This document shows, piece by piece, positions 36,434 to 46,933 of a DNA stretch of 64,000 nt; positions within the stretch are counted from its first letter, which is position 1; the number at the start of each line of letters is the position of its first letter. The position numbers and the translations under genes are program-made. Origin of the DNA: Streptomyces sp. NRRL F-5126 (lineage in GTDB: Bacteria; Actinomycetota; Actinomycetes; Streptomycetales; Streptomycetaceae); the NCBI RefSeq assembly GCF_000721265.1, contig NZ_JOFZ01000012.1:1-64000 (forward strand). Direction: 5' to 3'. The notes below the pieces were generated by a model, which was given only the letters and a program-made list of their open reading frames with translations, had not been told where the DNA came from and made no database searches.

Positions 36434-36955
36434 CTACTGCAGCCGCGAGTCCTGGTCCTCGTCGTCGTCCTCGTCCGGCAGCTTCACGTCGCTGACGGCG
36501 ATGTTGACCTCGACGACCTCGAGTCCTGTCATCCGCTCGACCGCGTTCACGACGTTCTCCCGTACGTCGCGTGCGACGTCGGCGATCGGTACGCCGTAGT
36601 CGACGACGATCTCCAGGTCGAGCGCGGTCTGCACCTCGCCGACCTCCGCCTTGACCCCCCTGGTGACCGACTTGCTGCCGCCGCCCGGCACGCGCTCGCG
36701 CATGGCGCCGAACGCTCGCGACGCCCCGCTGCCCATGGCATGCACGCCGACGACGTCGCGCGCCGCGAGCCCGGCGATCTTCTCGACCACGCCGTCGGCG
36801 ATGCTTGTACGGCCTCGGGAGGCGGGGTCGCCAGGCCCGCGCTTTCCGGATGCCCCTGACGACCCGGACTGCTGCGAGGACGACGGCGCTGAGCCGGAGG
36901 CGCCGGCGCCGGCGCCGGTCGAGCCGAACTGGTCACGTGGAGTGTTGTCAGGCAT
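36434..36955 (-). CDS. Asp23/Gls24-family envelope stress protein (long)
   Basis: The 173-residue protein has a disordered Gly/Ser-rich N-terminal 50 residues, then the Asp23 core: GRTSIADGVVEKIAGLAARDVVGVHAMG, VTRGVKAEVGEVQTALDLEIVVDYGVPI and VRENVVNAVERMTGLEVVEVNIAV. The C terminus is highly acidic (DEDDDEDQD). It is the first gene of the minus-strand module. Its partners are the short paralogue, DUF6286 and AmaP, probably one membrane complex. Confidence 0.88.
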   Translation of the reverse strand: MPDNTPRDQFGSTGAGAGASGSAPSSSQQSGSSGASGKRGPGDPASRGRTSIADGVVEKIAGLAARDVVGVHAMGSGASRAFGAMRERVPGGGSKSVTRGVKAEVGEVQTALDLEIVVDYGVPIADVARDVRENVVNAVERMTGLEVVEVNIAVSDVKLPDEDDDEDQDSRLQ

Positions 36956-37037
36956 AACGATTCGTCCCTTCCCGGGCGATTTCACACTCTCGCCCTCACG
37001 GTAGGTGTGCTTTCCGCACGGCGCGCGGCGTATGCGG

Positions 37038-37052
37038 CAGGCTGGGCCGATG
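37038..37052 (+). promoter_or_regulatory. Likely leaderless promoter -10 for the 37050 gene
   Basis: CAGGCT (37038-37043) sits 6 nt before the ATG, the same spacing and nearly the same sequence as TAGGCT before the 6856 gene. No ribosome-binding site precedes the ATG. Confidence 0.4.
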
Positions 37053-37784
37053 ACGACTGCGCACGGCACGAGCGGCACGAGCGGCACCGAGGGGTGGCAG
37101 GCGGGGGTCAGGCGGCGGCTCGGGCTCGGCAGGCTGCTTCCGCTCGGCGCGGCCGAGGACAGCGCATGGCTCGCGGAGAGCGCGGCCGTGGGGGCGCTGC
37201 GGTCGGCGGTGTGGGCGGAGGCCGGCCTCGGACGGATCCGCGTCGGCCTCGCGGACACCGCCGGGGCGCAGCCCCCGACCGGGGCGGCACCGCCCGCGCC
37301 CGCGCCGCCGAGCGCGCTGCCGCCCGGTCCGCTGAGGATCGACGCGGACTTCGAGCCGGGCAGGGACGAACCGCTGCCCGCGGTGGCGGAGCGGCTGCGC
37401 GCGGCGCTGTTCGCGCACGCGCGCGAGCTGGGGCTGCAGGTGGTGCGGGTCGACCTGCGGGTGACGGGGCTGCGGGACGACGACGCTGAGCGGGCCGCGC
37501 GGCCCGCTCAGCGGCAGACAGCCGGAAGCTGGAGCCCTCTTGACCCGAACGACGTACCCGGGGTGACGGACGTGGACGGGGTCGCCGGGTTGACGAGGGC
37601 GCTGGGCGGCGGGGTCACGGACTCCGACGGGCACCTGAGGGTGGAGCTGGCGACGGCCCAGGGACACAGGCCGCTCGACGTCGCCAGGCACGTGCGGGGG
37701 GCGCTGGCGCGCGTGAGGCCCGAGGCGCTTTCGGTGGCCGTGGTCGTCACGGGCGTGGGGGTGCGGGTGGACGCGGCGGAATGA
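37050..37784 (+). CDS. Unknown protein divergent from the Asp23 module (244 aa)
   Basis: The 244-residue protein has no signal peptide. It has two similar halves around a Pro/Ala linker: AAVGALRSAVWAEAGLGRIRVGLAD and LRIDADFEPGRDEPLPAVAERLRAALFAHARELGLQVVRVDLRVTGL, then ELATAQGHRPLDVARHVRGALARVRPEALSVAVVVTGVGVRVD. The alternating strand-helix pattern with VRVDLRVTG and SVAVVVTGVGV resembles Asp23-like alpha/beta folds, so I suspect a diverged duplicate. In databases it is sometimes labelled a P10 family protein, which gives no function. Confidence 0.65.
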   Translation: MTTAHGTSGTSGTEGWQAGVRRRLGLGRLLPLGAAEDSAWLAESAAVGALRSAVWAEAGLGRIRVGLADTAGAQPPTGAAPPAPAPPSALPPGPLRIDADFEPGRDEPLPAVAERLRAALFAHARELGLQVVRVDLRVTGLRDDDAERAARPAQRQTAGSWSPLDPNDVPGVTDVDGVAGLTRALGGGVTDSDGHLRVELATAQGHRPLDVARHVRGALARVRPEALSVAVVVTGVGVRVDAAE

Positions 37785-38067
37785 GCCGCGCGGCGGGCGT
37801 CCGCGACTCGGCGCTCCACGTCGGACCGCCGCATGGCCCGTCGCCGCAGGAGGTGGGCTCCCCACCGGACGCCCGCCCTGCCGCGGGCAACCGCGAGCCG
37901 CGTGCGCGTTGCCGGGGCACGGGAGGCTGCTGCTGGTTTCCTCGACGGGGCGGCACGCGCCTTGTGCGGCCGTCCGCCTCCCGCGCCGTCGGCAGCCTCC
38001 GCGCCGCGCCGGGCCTCCCCGCCTGTGTCGTCCGCGCCGGCCAGGCCGCGCCGCCGCGCGGATGGTG

Positions 38068-38874
38068 TCAGTCGCCGAGGCCCGCCAGGTCGCGCAGGCG
38101 CCTCGCCTGGGCCGCCCGTTCGGCGGCGCGCTGGTCCGCGTACGTACGCGTCGACGCCCCCCTCAGCAGCGCCTTCGTCTCGATGACCGCCTCGCGCGGG
38201 GCGGACAGCAGCGCGGACGTCAGGTCGGCCACCGCCGCGTCCAGTTCCGCGGGTGCCACCGTGAGGTTGGCGAGGCCGATGCGTTCGGCCTCGTCGGCAT
38301 GGACGAAGCGGCCGGTCACGCAGATTTCGAGCGCGCGCGCGTAGCCCACGAGGTTCACGAGGGGGTGGGTGCCCGCGAGGTCGGGGACGATGCCCAGGCT
38401 GGTCTCGCGCATGGCGAACTGCGCGTCGTCGGCGGCGACCCGCAGGTCGCAGGCGAGGGCGAGCTGGAAGCCCGCACCGATCGCATGGCCCTGGACCGCG
38501 GCGACCGACAGGATGTCGTTCTGGCGCAGCCAGGTGAAAGCCGACTGGTAGCCGGCGATCGTGGCGTCCAGATCGGCGTCACCGAGGCGTGCCAGGTCGG
38601 GAAAGGAGGGCTCGCCCTCGAACCCTTCAGGCGTGAACGCCTGGCGGTCGAGCCCCGCGGAGAAGGAGATGCCCTCACCGCGCACCACGACCACCCGGAC
38701 GCTGCCCGGCAGTGACGCCCCGGCCTCCGCCAACGCCCGCCAGAGGGCGGGAGACTGTGCGTTGCGCTTCGCCGGAAGGGTCAGCGTCACCGTGGCGACG
38801 GCTTCCTCGACGGTGAGCTGTACGCCGTCCTTGTCGATTACGGGAACGGGATCGAGCGATTCCGATGCGGTCAT
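38068..38874 (-). CDS. Enoyl-CoA hydratase/isomerase family protein
   Basis: The 268-residue crotonase-fold protein has the oxyanion-hole motifs GISFSAGLDRQAF and GHAIGAGFQLALACDLRVAA, and the later GIVPDLAGTHPLVNLVG where many hydratases have the catalytic Glu (here the second acidic position is Asp-Leu-Ala rather than Glu-Gly). It probably hydrates or rearranges acyl-CoA, with an unknown substrate. GGAGG is 5 nt before the ATG. Confidence 0.85.
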   Translation of the reverse strand: MTASESLDPVPVIDKDGVQLTVEEAVATVTLTLPAKRNAQSPALWRALAEAGASLPGSVRVVVVRGEGISFSAGLDRQAFTPEGFEGEPSFPDLARLGDADLDATIAGYQSAFTWLRQNDILSVAAVQGHAIGAGFQLALACDLRVAADDAQFAMRETSLGIVPDLAGTHPLVNLVGYARALEICVTGRFVHADEAERIGLANLTVAPAELDAAVADLTSALLSAPREAVIETKALLRGASTRTYADQRAAERAAQARRLRDLAGLGD

Positions 38875-38987
38875 GCGGGCCTCCGGTCCGTGCAGTCGGC
38901 ACAGCGTCGAGCACTGCTAAGTGACTGCACAGTAACCACCGGGGCGATCGCACGACCGCCCAGGGGTCACCGGCCGGACCGGGGTGG

Positions 38988-39209
38988 TCAGGCCGAAGCG
39001 GCCTTCTTGCCGCGCGTGGCTCCGCCGCGGCCCCGCAGGGTCACTCCGGACTCGCTCAGCATCCGGTGGACGAACCCGTAGGAGCGGCCGGTCTCCTCGG
39101 CCAGCGCCCGGATGCTCGCACCGGAGTCGTATTTCTTCTTGAGGTCTGCCGCGAGCTTGTCGCGCGCGGCGCCGGTCACCCGGCTGCCCTTCTTCAGAGT
39201 CTCGGCCAC
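38988..39209 (-). CDS. gbn: Nucleoid-associated protein Gbn
   Basis: The 73-residue helix-turn-helix protein (start AETLKKGSRVTGAARDKLA, then IRALAEETGRSYGFVHRMLSESGVTLRGRGG) matches the small DNA-binding protein SCO1839, described as Gbn, a GATC-binding nucleoid protein that affects sporulation and antibiotic production. The length fits exactly. AGGAGG is 5 nt before the GTG. Its upstream 340 bp contain several GATC sites. Confidence 0.88.
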   Translation of the reverse strand: MAETLKKGSRVTGAARDKLAADLKKKYDSGASIRALAEETGRSYGFVHRMLSESGVTLRGRGGATRGKKAASA

Positions 39210-39553
39210 CCGTGCCTCCTCATGGGAAGTGCGCTCTGGACTTCTCATGATCACCCCTAGCGGCGTTCCTGGCCACCCATTCGGCAAGGTCCACTCCACG
39301 GACTTTGTCGTACTTCAACATTCCAGCACGAGCGGAATTGGCTGTTCCAGAGTTGATCGAGGTCGGCGTTCGCCATAACCCGACCCGAAATGCCTGGTCA
39401 GCGACGGGTGGAGTGGAGGTGTCCCGGATGTCGGGCGAGATACGTGCCCCAGGCACGTAGCCACGCCGGGGTAGTAGACGGACTCACCCAGATGATGGAT
39501 CACCGCTGAGCCGGATGATCCATCCCGCGGCTCCCCCGGGAGGGGCGCCGCCG
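39210..39553. promoter_or_regulatory. gbn upstream region with GATC inverted repeat
   Basis: No gene is visible. GATC occurs at 39249, 39355, 39498 and 39517. The last two are in a 9-bp inverted repeat, GATGGATCA (39494-39502) and TGATCCATC (39516-39524), which can extend by a CGG/CCG step with one bulge. It lies 30 bp past the end of the ABC-F gene, so it could also be that gene's terminator. Confidence 0.5.
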
Positions 39554-41152
<1,599 letters not shown>

Positions 41153-41435
41153 GGTAAGACTCCAGGGCGGGAAGGACGGCGGAAGGGCAGGCGGAGGGAC
41201 TTCGACGCCGCTAATGCACAAGGAGAAATGCCATGCCGCCATTCTAGCGGCCGGTGGCGGCACCCATGTACCGCAATTCCGCGGCCCTGGCGCGAGGTGT
41301 GCGGCGACGGCGCGCCACTCATCAGTGCTGGTGAGAGGCGTGGGGCGGGCCGTTGTCAGTGGCCGGTGCCAGACTGAGACGCAGATCACAAACGAGTCGG
41401 CCGAAGAGATGGCCGAAGAGATAGGGGTGAGCGGC

Positions 41436-41855
41436 ATGGCGGATGGTCCGGGCATCTGTCCCACACTGCTGTACGACGACGCGAAGTCGGCGATCAGGAC
41501 CTTGAAGGAGGCCTTCGGCTTCACCGAGATCGCGGCGTACGAGGGCGAGGACGGCAAGGTCCTGCACGCGGAGCTGGCGTTCGGCCCGGGGGTCGTGATG
41601 CTCGGCTCGAAGGGCCGGGCGGGCGCGTTCGCCTCGGTGATGGCGGACGCTGGGCCGTCGAGCTGCTACGTCGTGGTGGACGGCGGGCCCGCCGCGCTCG
41701 ACGCGCACTACGCGCGGGCGGCGGCCGCGGGCGTGGAGATCCTCATGGAGCCGACGGACCAGGACTACGGGTCGCGGGACTACATGGCCCGGGATGCCGA
41801 GGGCAACGTGTGGAGCTTCGGCACGTACGCCCCCGCGCTGGGCGGTGCGGGGTGA
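41436..41855 (+). CDS. VOC-family (glyoxalase/bleomycin-resistance-like) protein
   Basis: The 139-residue protein is one VOC module of paired beta-alpha-beta units: CPTLLYDDAKSAIRTLKEAFGFTEIAAYEG and ELAFGPGVVMLGSKGR, then SSCYVVVDGGPAALDAHYARA and YGSRDYMARDAEGNVWSFGTY. The GYGSRDYMARDxEGNxWSFGTY ending is typical of a PhnB/glyoxalase-like subfamily. The substrate is unknown. The start at 41436 is preceded by GGGGTGA; a GTG 9 nt upstream is an alternative. Confidence 0.82.
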   Translation: MADGPGICPTLLYDDAKSAIRTLKEAFGFTEIAAYEGEDGKVLHAELAFGPGVVMLGSKGRAGAFASVMADAGPSSCYVVVDGGPAALDAHYARAAAAGVEILMEPTDQDYGSRDYMARDAEGNVWSFGTYAPALGGAG

Positions 41856-41893
41856 GCCGGCGCGCGGATCCGGCGCCCTGAACGCCGGCCGCC

Positions 41894-43318
41894 TCAGGCC
41901 CCGCCGGTGTGGACCTGGAAGGCGGCGCGCCGTACGGCCTTGGCGAGGGCGGGGTCCGGGTGGGCGGCGGCCAGCGCGACGAGCACCTGCACGGTCCTTG
42001 GGTGGCCGACGGCGCGCACCTCCTCGATGAGGGCGGGCACGTTGCCCTGCACGGCCGAGTCGAGGTGGCGCACGAGGAGTTCGCCGTCCCCGTGGTCGGC
42101 GACGGCGGCCGCGGTGTCGATCCACAGCCAGGTGGACTCCTCGCGCGTGAGCACGTCGTGGGCGTCCTCGGGGTCCGCGCCCTCGTACTCGGCGAGCCAG
42201 ATGAGGGCGTAGGGCCGCAGCTGGGGGTGGTCGACGGCAGAGCGCACGACGGGCTCGGCGGGTGCACCGACGACGCGCAGCGCCTCGAAGGCGAGACCGC
42301 GCAGCAGGGCGTCCTCGCCCCGGGCGACGGCGAGGAGTTCGGCGACCGCGCTGGATACGGTGCGGGCGGCGAGCCAGGCCCGGTACTCGGCGCGCGCGGG
42401 CCCAGGCGTCAGCCGCGCGCAGCCGTGCAGCATGTCCTGCGCGGACTGCTCGATGTTGCCCGCCGGGCTCTGGGCGGCGACGCAGATCTGCTCGAGCTTG
42501 ACCCAGACGGCCCAGTTGCCGAGCGGGGTGAGCGTGGCCTGCTCGCGGCCGAGGGTGAGCGCGCCGACCGCCGCGAGCCCCTCCAGGGCCCAGCGCAGCA
42601 GCGGGGCGAGGGAGGCGGCGGGCACGACGGTTCGCCCGGTGTCCGCGGGCGGTTTGACGGCGACGGCGTCGGGGTCGCCGGGCGCCGCGGGGTCGTAGGT
42701 GACCTCGCAGCGCTCCTCGTGGAGCTCGGCGACACGCTGGCGCAGCAGGTCGAGCAGGGCGGGCTCGGTGACGGGGCCGGCCGAGAGCTGGAGGAGGGAG
42801 AGCACCTGGGGTACCGACTCGATGACCTCGGAGACGGTGCCGGCGGCGACGCCGCGGGGTGCCGGGTGGATGAGCGACCATGCGTCGAAGAGGGCGACCC
42901 AGCCGCGCAGTACGGCGCTGTCGTCGCTGTCCCAGGCGTGCAGCCGCCAGCCGGGGCGCACGACGCCGTCGTGGAGTTCGACGAGCCCGGAGAGTTTGGC
43001 GCGGTCCCATGCGGTGCGGGCCTGCGCGGCTGTCAGCTCCAGTGCGGCGACGGCGCGTTCGAGCGCCCGCGGGCCGAGAGGCCCGGCTCCCGGGTCACGG
43101 TCGGCGGCCGCCCAGCGGGCGATCCGCACGGCCTCCGCGAGCACGGCCCTCGCCTGGCGGGCCAGCTCGGCCTGGGGCGGCGTGCCCTCGGGGGGCCGCG
43201 GTGCCTGGCGGTTTCGTCCGGTCGTCACGGCCCGTCGTGCGGAGGCCAGCGGCTGCGACGGTACGAGTCGGAGTCTGGAGTTGCGCGCCAATTGCTCATC
43301 AGGCTTTCGGGACGTCAC
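41894..43318 (-). CDS. Unknown helical protein with HEAT-like repeats (474 aa)
   Basis: I do not recognise a named family. The protein is alanine/leucine-rich and mostly helical. Residues about 55-280 have a WRLHAWDSDDSAVLRGWVALFDAW region and the pattern of a wing-like TLTPLGNWAVWV. The C-terminal third has repeated helix pairs (VVRSAVDHPQLRPYALIWLAEYEG; DGELLVRHLDSAVQGNVPALIEEVRAVGHPRTVQVLVALAAAHPDPALAKAVRRAA), as in HEAT repeats. The GTG start has GGGGAG 10 nt upstream. It may be a scaffold protein. Confidence 0.75.
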   Translation of the reverse strand: MTSRKPDEQLARNSRLRLVPSQPLASARRAVTTGRNRQAPRPPEGTPPQAELARQARAVLAEAVRIARWAAADRDPGAGPLGPRALERAVAALELTAAQARTAWDRAKLSGLVELHDGVVRPGWRLHAWDSDDSAVLRGWVALFDAWSLIHPAPRGVAAGTVSEVIESVPQVLSLLQLSAGPVTEPALLDLLRQRVAELHEERCEVTYDPAAPGDPDAVAVKPPADTGRTVVPAASLAPLLRWALEGLAAVGALTLGREQATLTPLGNWAVWVKLEQICVAAQSPAGNIEQSAQDMLHGCARLTPGPARAEYRAWLAARTVSSAVAELLAVARGEDALLRGLAFEALRVVGAPAEPVVRSAVDHPQLRPYALIWLAEYEGADPEDAHDVLTREESTWLWIDTAAAVADHGDGELLVRHLDSAVQGNVPALIEEVRAVGHPRTVQVLVALAAAHPDPALAKAVRRAAFQVHTGGA

Positions 43319-43527
43319 GGATGGCAGTCTCCCCGTTGACCGCCGGAAAGCCCAAACGGAACGTGTCGTCCGGGCCGGTGGCCGGATGTGCCGGGGTGTC
43401 TCGCGCGGCTTTGCCCGGAGTGCTCCGCCTCGGGGGCCGCGGTGCGACGAGGACGGTGCGAGGGCGTGAGGGGCGGCGTGAGCACGGCTCATGCGGGTGC
43501 GCGAGGTCCCGCACGGCCCACAGCGGC

Positions 43528-44658
43528 TCACATCAGGGGGGTGATGAAGCGGCGCAGGGCCTCCTCGTACGCGTCGGGTCCGGCGTTCCACATGGCCGCG
43601 TGGGGCGCATCCGGAACGGTGTGCAGGCTGACGATGTCCGGCCGTGCCCGGGCGGCGGCCCGGGAGGCGTCCCATGGCGCGATCCTGTCGCCGGGCCCGT
43701 GGACGATGAGGGTCGGCACCTGGAGGTCGCGGGGGAAGAGCGTGCCGGGCGTGCGCTCGCCGTCGAGCCCCGTCCTGCCCTGGGCGGCGCGTACGGCGAG
43801 GGGCACGACGGGCGCGGGCGTGCGGTGTGCCGAGGCGAGCGCCCTGAGGGTGGCCCGCCAGTCCAGCACGGGCGAGTCGAGGATGAGCCCGCTGATCTTG
43901 TGTTTGCGCGAGGAGCCCGACACGCAGCGCAGGGCCATGGTCGCGCCGGTCGACCAGCCGTGGAGGATGACGCGCCGCGCGCCCGAGCGCAGCGCGAACC
44001 CGATGGCCTCGTCGAGGTCGCGCCACTCGCTCTCGCCGAGGTGGCCGAGGCCCTCCCGGGGGCGGGGCGCGCCCGCGTCGCCGCGGTAGGAGAGCGCGAG
44101 GACGGGGAAGCGCCGCTGCGTGAGGAACGGCATGACGTTCATCGCCTGGTTCCTCGTGGTGCCGAGGCCGTGCACGCAGATGGCCCATGTGTCGCGGGCC
44201 CCGGGCACGAACCAGGCAGGCGCGTCGCCCAGTTCTCCGGGTACGCGCACCTCGCGGTGGTCGAGGCCGAGGGCGCTCGCCGGGTCGCCCGCGTACACCT
44301 CCGGGGTGAGCCGCACGCGGGTGCCTGGCGTGAGCCTGCCCAGGCTGACGCGTTCGAGGCGGCGCACGACGGTGTCGGCGCTGCGGTCGGCGCCTTCGAG
44401 CACGGGCCCGAAGGCCGCGTGCACGCCCGGCCCCTGGAGCCCGTAGGTGCCGGGCCGCAGCGACGCGAGGCCCCGGGTCAGGGTGACGCGGTCCTTCCCC
44501 GCCGCGTGGACGGTGAGCTTCGCGTCGGTCGGCAGGGGTTTTCGTGGACGCGCCTTGAGGGCCGCGTCGCTCGCGTAGCGGCCGGCGGCCAGTGCCGCGG
44601 CCGCGCCGACTCCGATCACTGTGGTGACGGCAGCTGCCGTCGCTGTAGCGGGGCGCAC
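43528..44658 (-). CDS. Alpha/beta hydrolase
   Basis: The 376-residue protein has an N-terminal membrane segment or signal (ATAAAVTTVIGVGAAAALAAG), then an alpha/beta hydrolase fold: oxyanion region CVHGLGTTRN, nucleophile elbow GWSTG, acid in HGPGDRIAPWDAS and histidine in TVPDAPHAAMW. The substrate is unknown; it could be an exported esterase. The GTG start has no ribosome-binding site. It lies next to the class II aldolase gene on the same strand. Confidence 0.82.
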   Translation of the reverse strand: MRPATATAAAVTTVIGVGAAAALAAGRYASDAALKARPRKPLPTDAKLTVHAAGKDRVTLTRGLASLRPGTYGLQGPGVHAAFGPVLEGADRSADTVVRRLERVSLGRLTPGTRVRLTPEVYAGDPASALGLDHREVRVPGELGDAPAWFVPGARDTWAICVHGLGTTRNQAMNVMPFLTQRRFPVLALSYRGDAGAPRPREGLGHLGESEWRDLDEAIGFALRSGARRVILHGWSTGATMALRCVSGSSRKHKISGLILDSPVLDWRATLRALASAHRTPAPVVPLAVRAAQGRTGLDGERTPGTLFPRDLQVPTLIVHGPGDRIAPWDASRAAARARPDIVSLHTVPDAPHAAMWNAGPDAYEEALRRFITPLM

Positions 44659-44758
44659 CTGACAAGTGTCCGCAGCCCGGGCCGCCCGCGCCAGTGGGCG
44701 TCGCCGGCGGCGGGCCGGGCGGCGGATCCCCCCGGGGGGCGTCCGGCAGCTCAGTCGT

Positions 44759-45448
44759 TCAGCCGCCCGGCTCCTCGTCGGCGGGGCGCTGCCCGTACCC
44801 GGCCAGCTTCCGCCCGACCTCGGCGATCTCGTCCTCGGACAGCAGCGAGGGCGTGTGGCCGGGGACGGAGGCCGCGGTGAGCCACACCCTGCACATCCAC
44901 TCCAGTTGCGCCATCCGGTCGTACGCCTGGTCAAGGGTGGCGCCATGAGTGACGGCACCGTGGTTGCGCAGCAGGCAGCCGCTGCGCCCTTCGAGTGCCT
45001 CGACCATCCGCTCGGCGAGCGCGTCGGTGCCGTACGTCTCGTAGGGGGCGACGCGGACCGGCCCGCCGAGCGCCGCGGTCATGTAGTGCACGAGCGGCAG
45101 CTCGGACACGAGGGTGGAGACGGCGGTGGCGTGGACGGCGTGCGTGTGGACGACGGCCCGCGCGGCGCTGGTGCGGTAGACGGCGAGGTGCATGGGAAGT
45201 TCGCTGGTGGGCTCGAACGTGCCGAGCACGCGCCGGCCGTCGAGGCGCACGGCGAGGGCGTCGTCGGGGGTGAGGCGGTCGTAGGGGACCCCGCTCGGCG
45301 TGACGAGTACGAGGTCGTCCACGCGGACGGACACGTTGCCCGACGTGCCCACGACGAGTCCTTCGGCGGCGGTCCTGCGCGCGGTCGCGACGAGGTCGCG
45401 CCACGGCTCGGCCAGCACGTCCCTGAGCGGGTCTGCCATGTCTGTCAT
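44759..45448 (-). CDS. Class II aldolase/adducin family protein (fuculose-phosphate aldolase-like)
   Basis: The 229-residue protein has the class II aldolase zinc motif VVHTHAVHA, a catalytic acid in FEPTSELPMH, the TSGNVSVRV region and LLRNHGAVTHG (third zinc histidine). Members cleave sugar phosphates or act as epimerases; the exact substrate is unclear. Two in-frame ATGs (45448, 45439) are possible. It is divergent from the pit gene across a PHO box. Confidence 0.85.
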   Translation of the reverse strand: MTDMADPLRDVLAEPWRDLVATARRTAAEGLVVGTSGNVSVRVDDLVLVTPSGVPYDRLTPDDALAVRLDGRRVLGTFEPTSELPMHLAVYRTSAARAVVHTHAVHATAVSTLVSELPLVHYMTAALGGPVRVAPYETYGTDALAERMVEALEGRSGCLLRNHGAVTHGATLDQAYDRMAQLEWMCRVWLTAASVPGHTPSLLSEDEIAEVGRKLAGYGQRPADEEPGG

Positions 45449-45541
45449 GGGGGAGATCGTGCCAGGGCGCGGGGCGGAGGGCGGGCTGCGGCCGGAAGGC
45501 GCGTACACGGCGCGCGGAGCGGCACCGCGAATACCGGCCCA

Positions 45542-45578
45542 GTTCACCTTGCGTTCACTCTCGCTCCGTACGTTCATC
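45542..45578 (+). promoter_or_regulatory. PHO box (PhoP-binding direct repeats) upstream of pit
   Basis: GTTCACC at 45542 and GTTCACT at 45553 are 11 bp apart, the spacing of Streptomyces PhoP direct repeats. A third copy, GTTCATC, begins at 45572. The boxes end 35-54 bp before the pit ATG, so phosphate limitation should act here. Confidence 0.8.
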
Positions 45579-45612
45579 CTGCCCACACCACGTCGAACGA
45601 TTGCCTGGGTCC

Positions 45613-46821
45613 ATGGAGCATGTGACGCTGCTGCTCGCGGTCGTGATCGCGACAGCCCTCGTGTTCGATTTCACGAACGGCTTCCACGACACCGCCAACG
45701 CGATGGCGACGACCATCTCGACCGGTGCGCTCAACCCGAAGATCGCGGTGGCGATGTCCGCCGCGCTGAACCTCGTCGGTGCCTTCCTGTCCGTGGAGGT
45801 CGCCAAGACGATCTCCGGCGGGATCATCGACGAGCACGGCATCGATACGCGGGTCATCTTCGCGGCGCTGGTCGGCGCGATCCTCTGGAATCTGGCCACC
45901 TGGCTGCTCGGGCTGCCGTCCAGCTCGTCCCACGCCCTGTTCGGCGGCCTGATCGGCGCCGCCGTCATGTCCGCGGGGGTCTCTGCCGTCCACGGCGGGA
46001 CCGTCGTGACGAAGGTCCTGCTGCCCGCGGTCGCCGCGCCGCTGGTGGCGGGGCTCGCGGCGCTGATCGCCGCGCGCATCACCTTCCGCCTCGGCCGGCA
46101 CGCGGACGACGAGGCCACCGCGAAGGGCTACCGCGCGGGGCAGATCGCCTCCGCCGCGCTGGTCTCCCTCGCGCACGGCACCAACGACGCCCAGAAGACG
46201 ATGGGCGTGATCACCCTGGCGCTGGTCACCGGCGGCGTGCTCGCGCCCGGTTCGAACCCGCCCGTGTGGGTCATCGTCTGCTCGGGCCTCGCGATCGCGC
46301 TCGGCACGTACATCGGCGGGTGGCGCATCATCAAGACGATGGGCACGGGTCTCACCGACCTGCGTCCGCAGCAGGGCTTCGCGGCGCAGACGAGCGCGGC
46401 GATCTCCATCCTCGCCTCCTCGCACCTCGGGTTCTCGCTCTCCACCACCCAGGTCTGCTCGGGCGCGGTGATGGGCGCAGGCCTCGGCCGCAGGGGCGGC
46501 TCGGTGCGGTGGTCGACCGCGACGCGCATGGCCGTCGCCTGGTGCCTGACGCTGCCGGCCGCGGCCCTTGTCTCGGCGGGCGCCGAGTTCGTCGCCGGCC
46601 GCGGCACGTGGGGTGTCGTGGCGGTCGGCGCCGTGCTGGTGGCGGCGTCGGGCGCGATCTGGCTGGCGGCGCGCCGCCGGCCGGTCACCGCGCAGAGCGT
46701 CGCGGGCCCGGCGGCCCGCCCCACCGCGCTGACCGGCCAGGAGCAGGCGGGCGACCTCGCCGCGACCATCCCGGGGCCGCCCCCTGCGGCCGCCACCGCG
46801 CAGCGTTCGGCCGCGGCGTGA
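45613..46821 (+). CDS. pitH2: Low-affinity inorganic phosphate transporter (PiT family)
   Basis: The 402-residue membrane protein has the duplicated PiT signature: FTNGFHDTANAMATTISTGAL near the N terminus and SLAHGTNDAQKTMGVITLAL in the second half, with about ten helices. PiT proteins import phosphate as a metal-phosphate complex. PHO box repeats and its place next to cobalamin genes match pitH2 of S. coelicolor as I recall it. The C terminus is Ala/Pro-rich and probably cytosolic. The small 46934 gene follows. Confidence 0.9.
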   Translation: MEHVTLLLAVVIATALVFDFTNGFHDTANAMATTISTGALNPKIAVAMSAALNLVGAFLSVEVAKTISGGIIDEHGIDTRVIFAALVGAILWNLATWLLGLPSSSSHALFGGLIGAAVMSAGVSAVHGGTVVTKVLLPAVAAPLVAGLAALIAARITFRLGRHADDEATAKGYRAGQIASAALVSLAHGTNDAQKTMGVITLALVTGGVLAPGSNPPVWVIVCSGLAIALGTYIGGWRIIKTMGTGLTDLRPQQGFAAQTSAAISILASSHLGFSLSTTQVCSGAVMGAGLGRRGGSVRWSTATRMAVAWCLTLPAAALVSAGAEFVAGRGTWGVVAVGAVLVAASGAIWLAARRRPVTAQSVAGPAARPTALTGQEQAGDLAATIPGPPPAAATAQRSAAA

Positions 46822-46933
46822 CGGCGGCAGGCGCCCGCACGCGCCACGGCAGCCACACGCACCACGACGGCCACAGCGACCACATCAGCCACAGCCGCGG
46901 AGCACGTAGCGGCACGAGCAAGGACACTCGCGC

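Noticed and set aside
46821..46933. His-rich peptide (HGSHTHHDGHSDH-like) encoded after pit
   Set aside because: It needs reading past the pit stop in another frame, has no start or ribosome-binding site, and arises from repeated CAC/CCAC runs.
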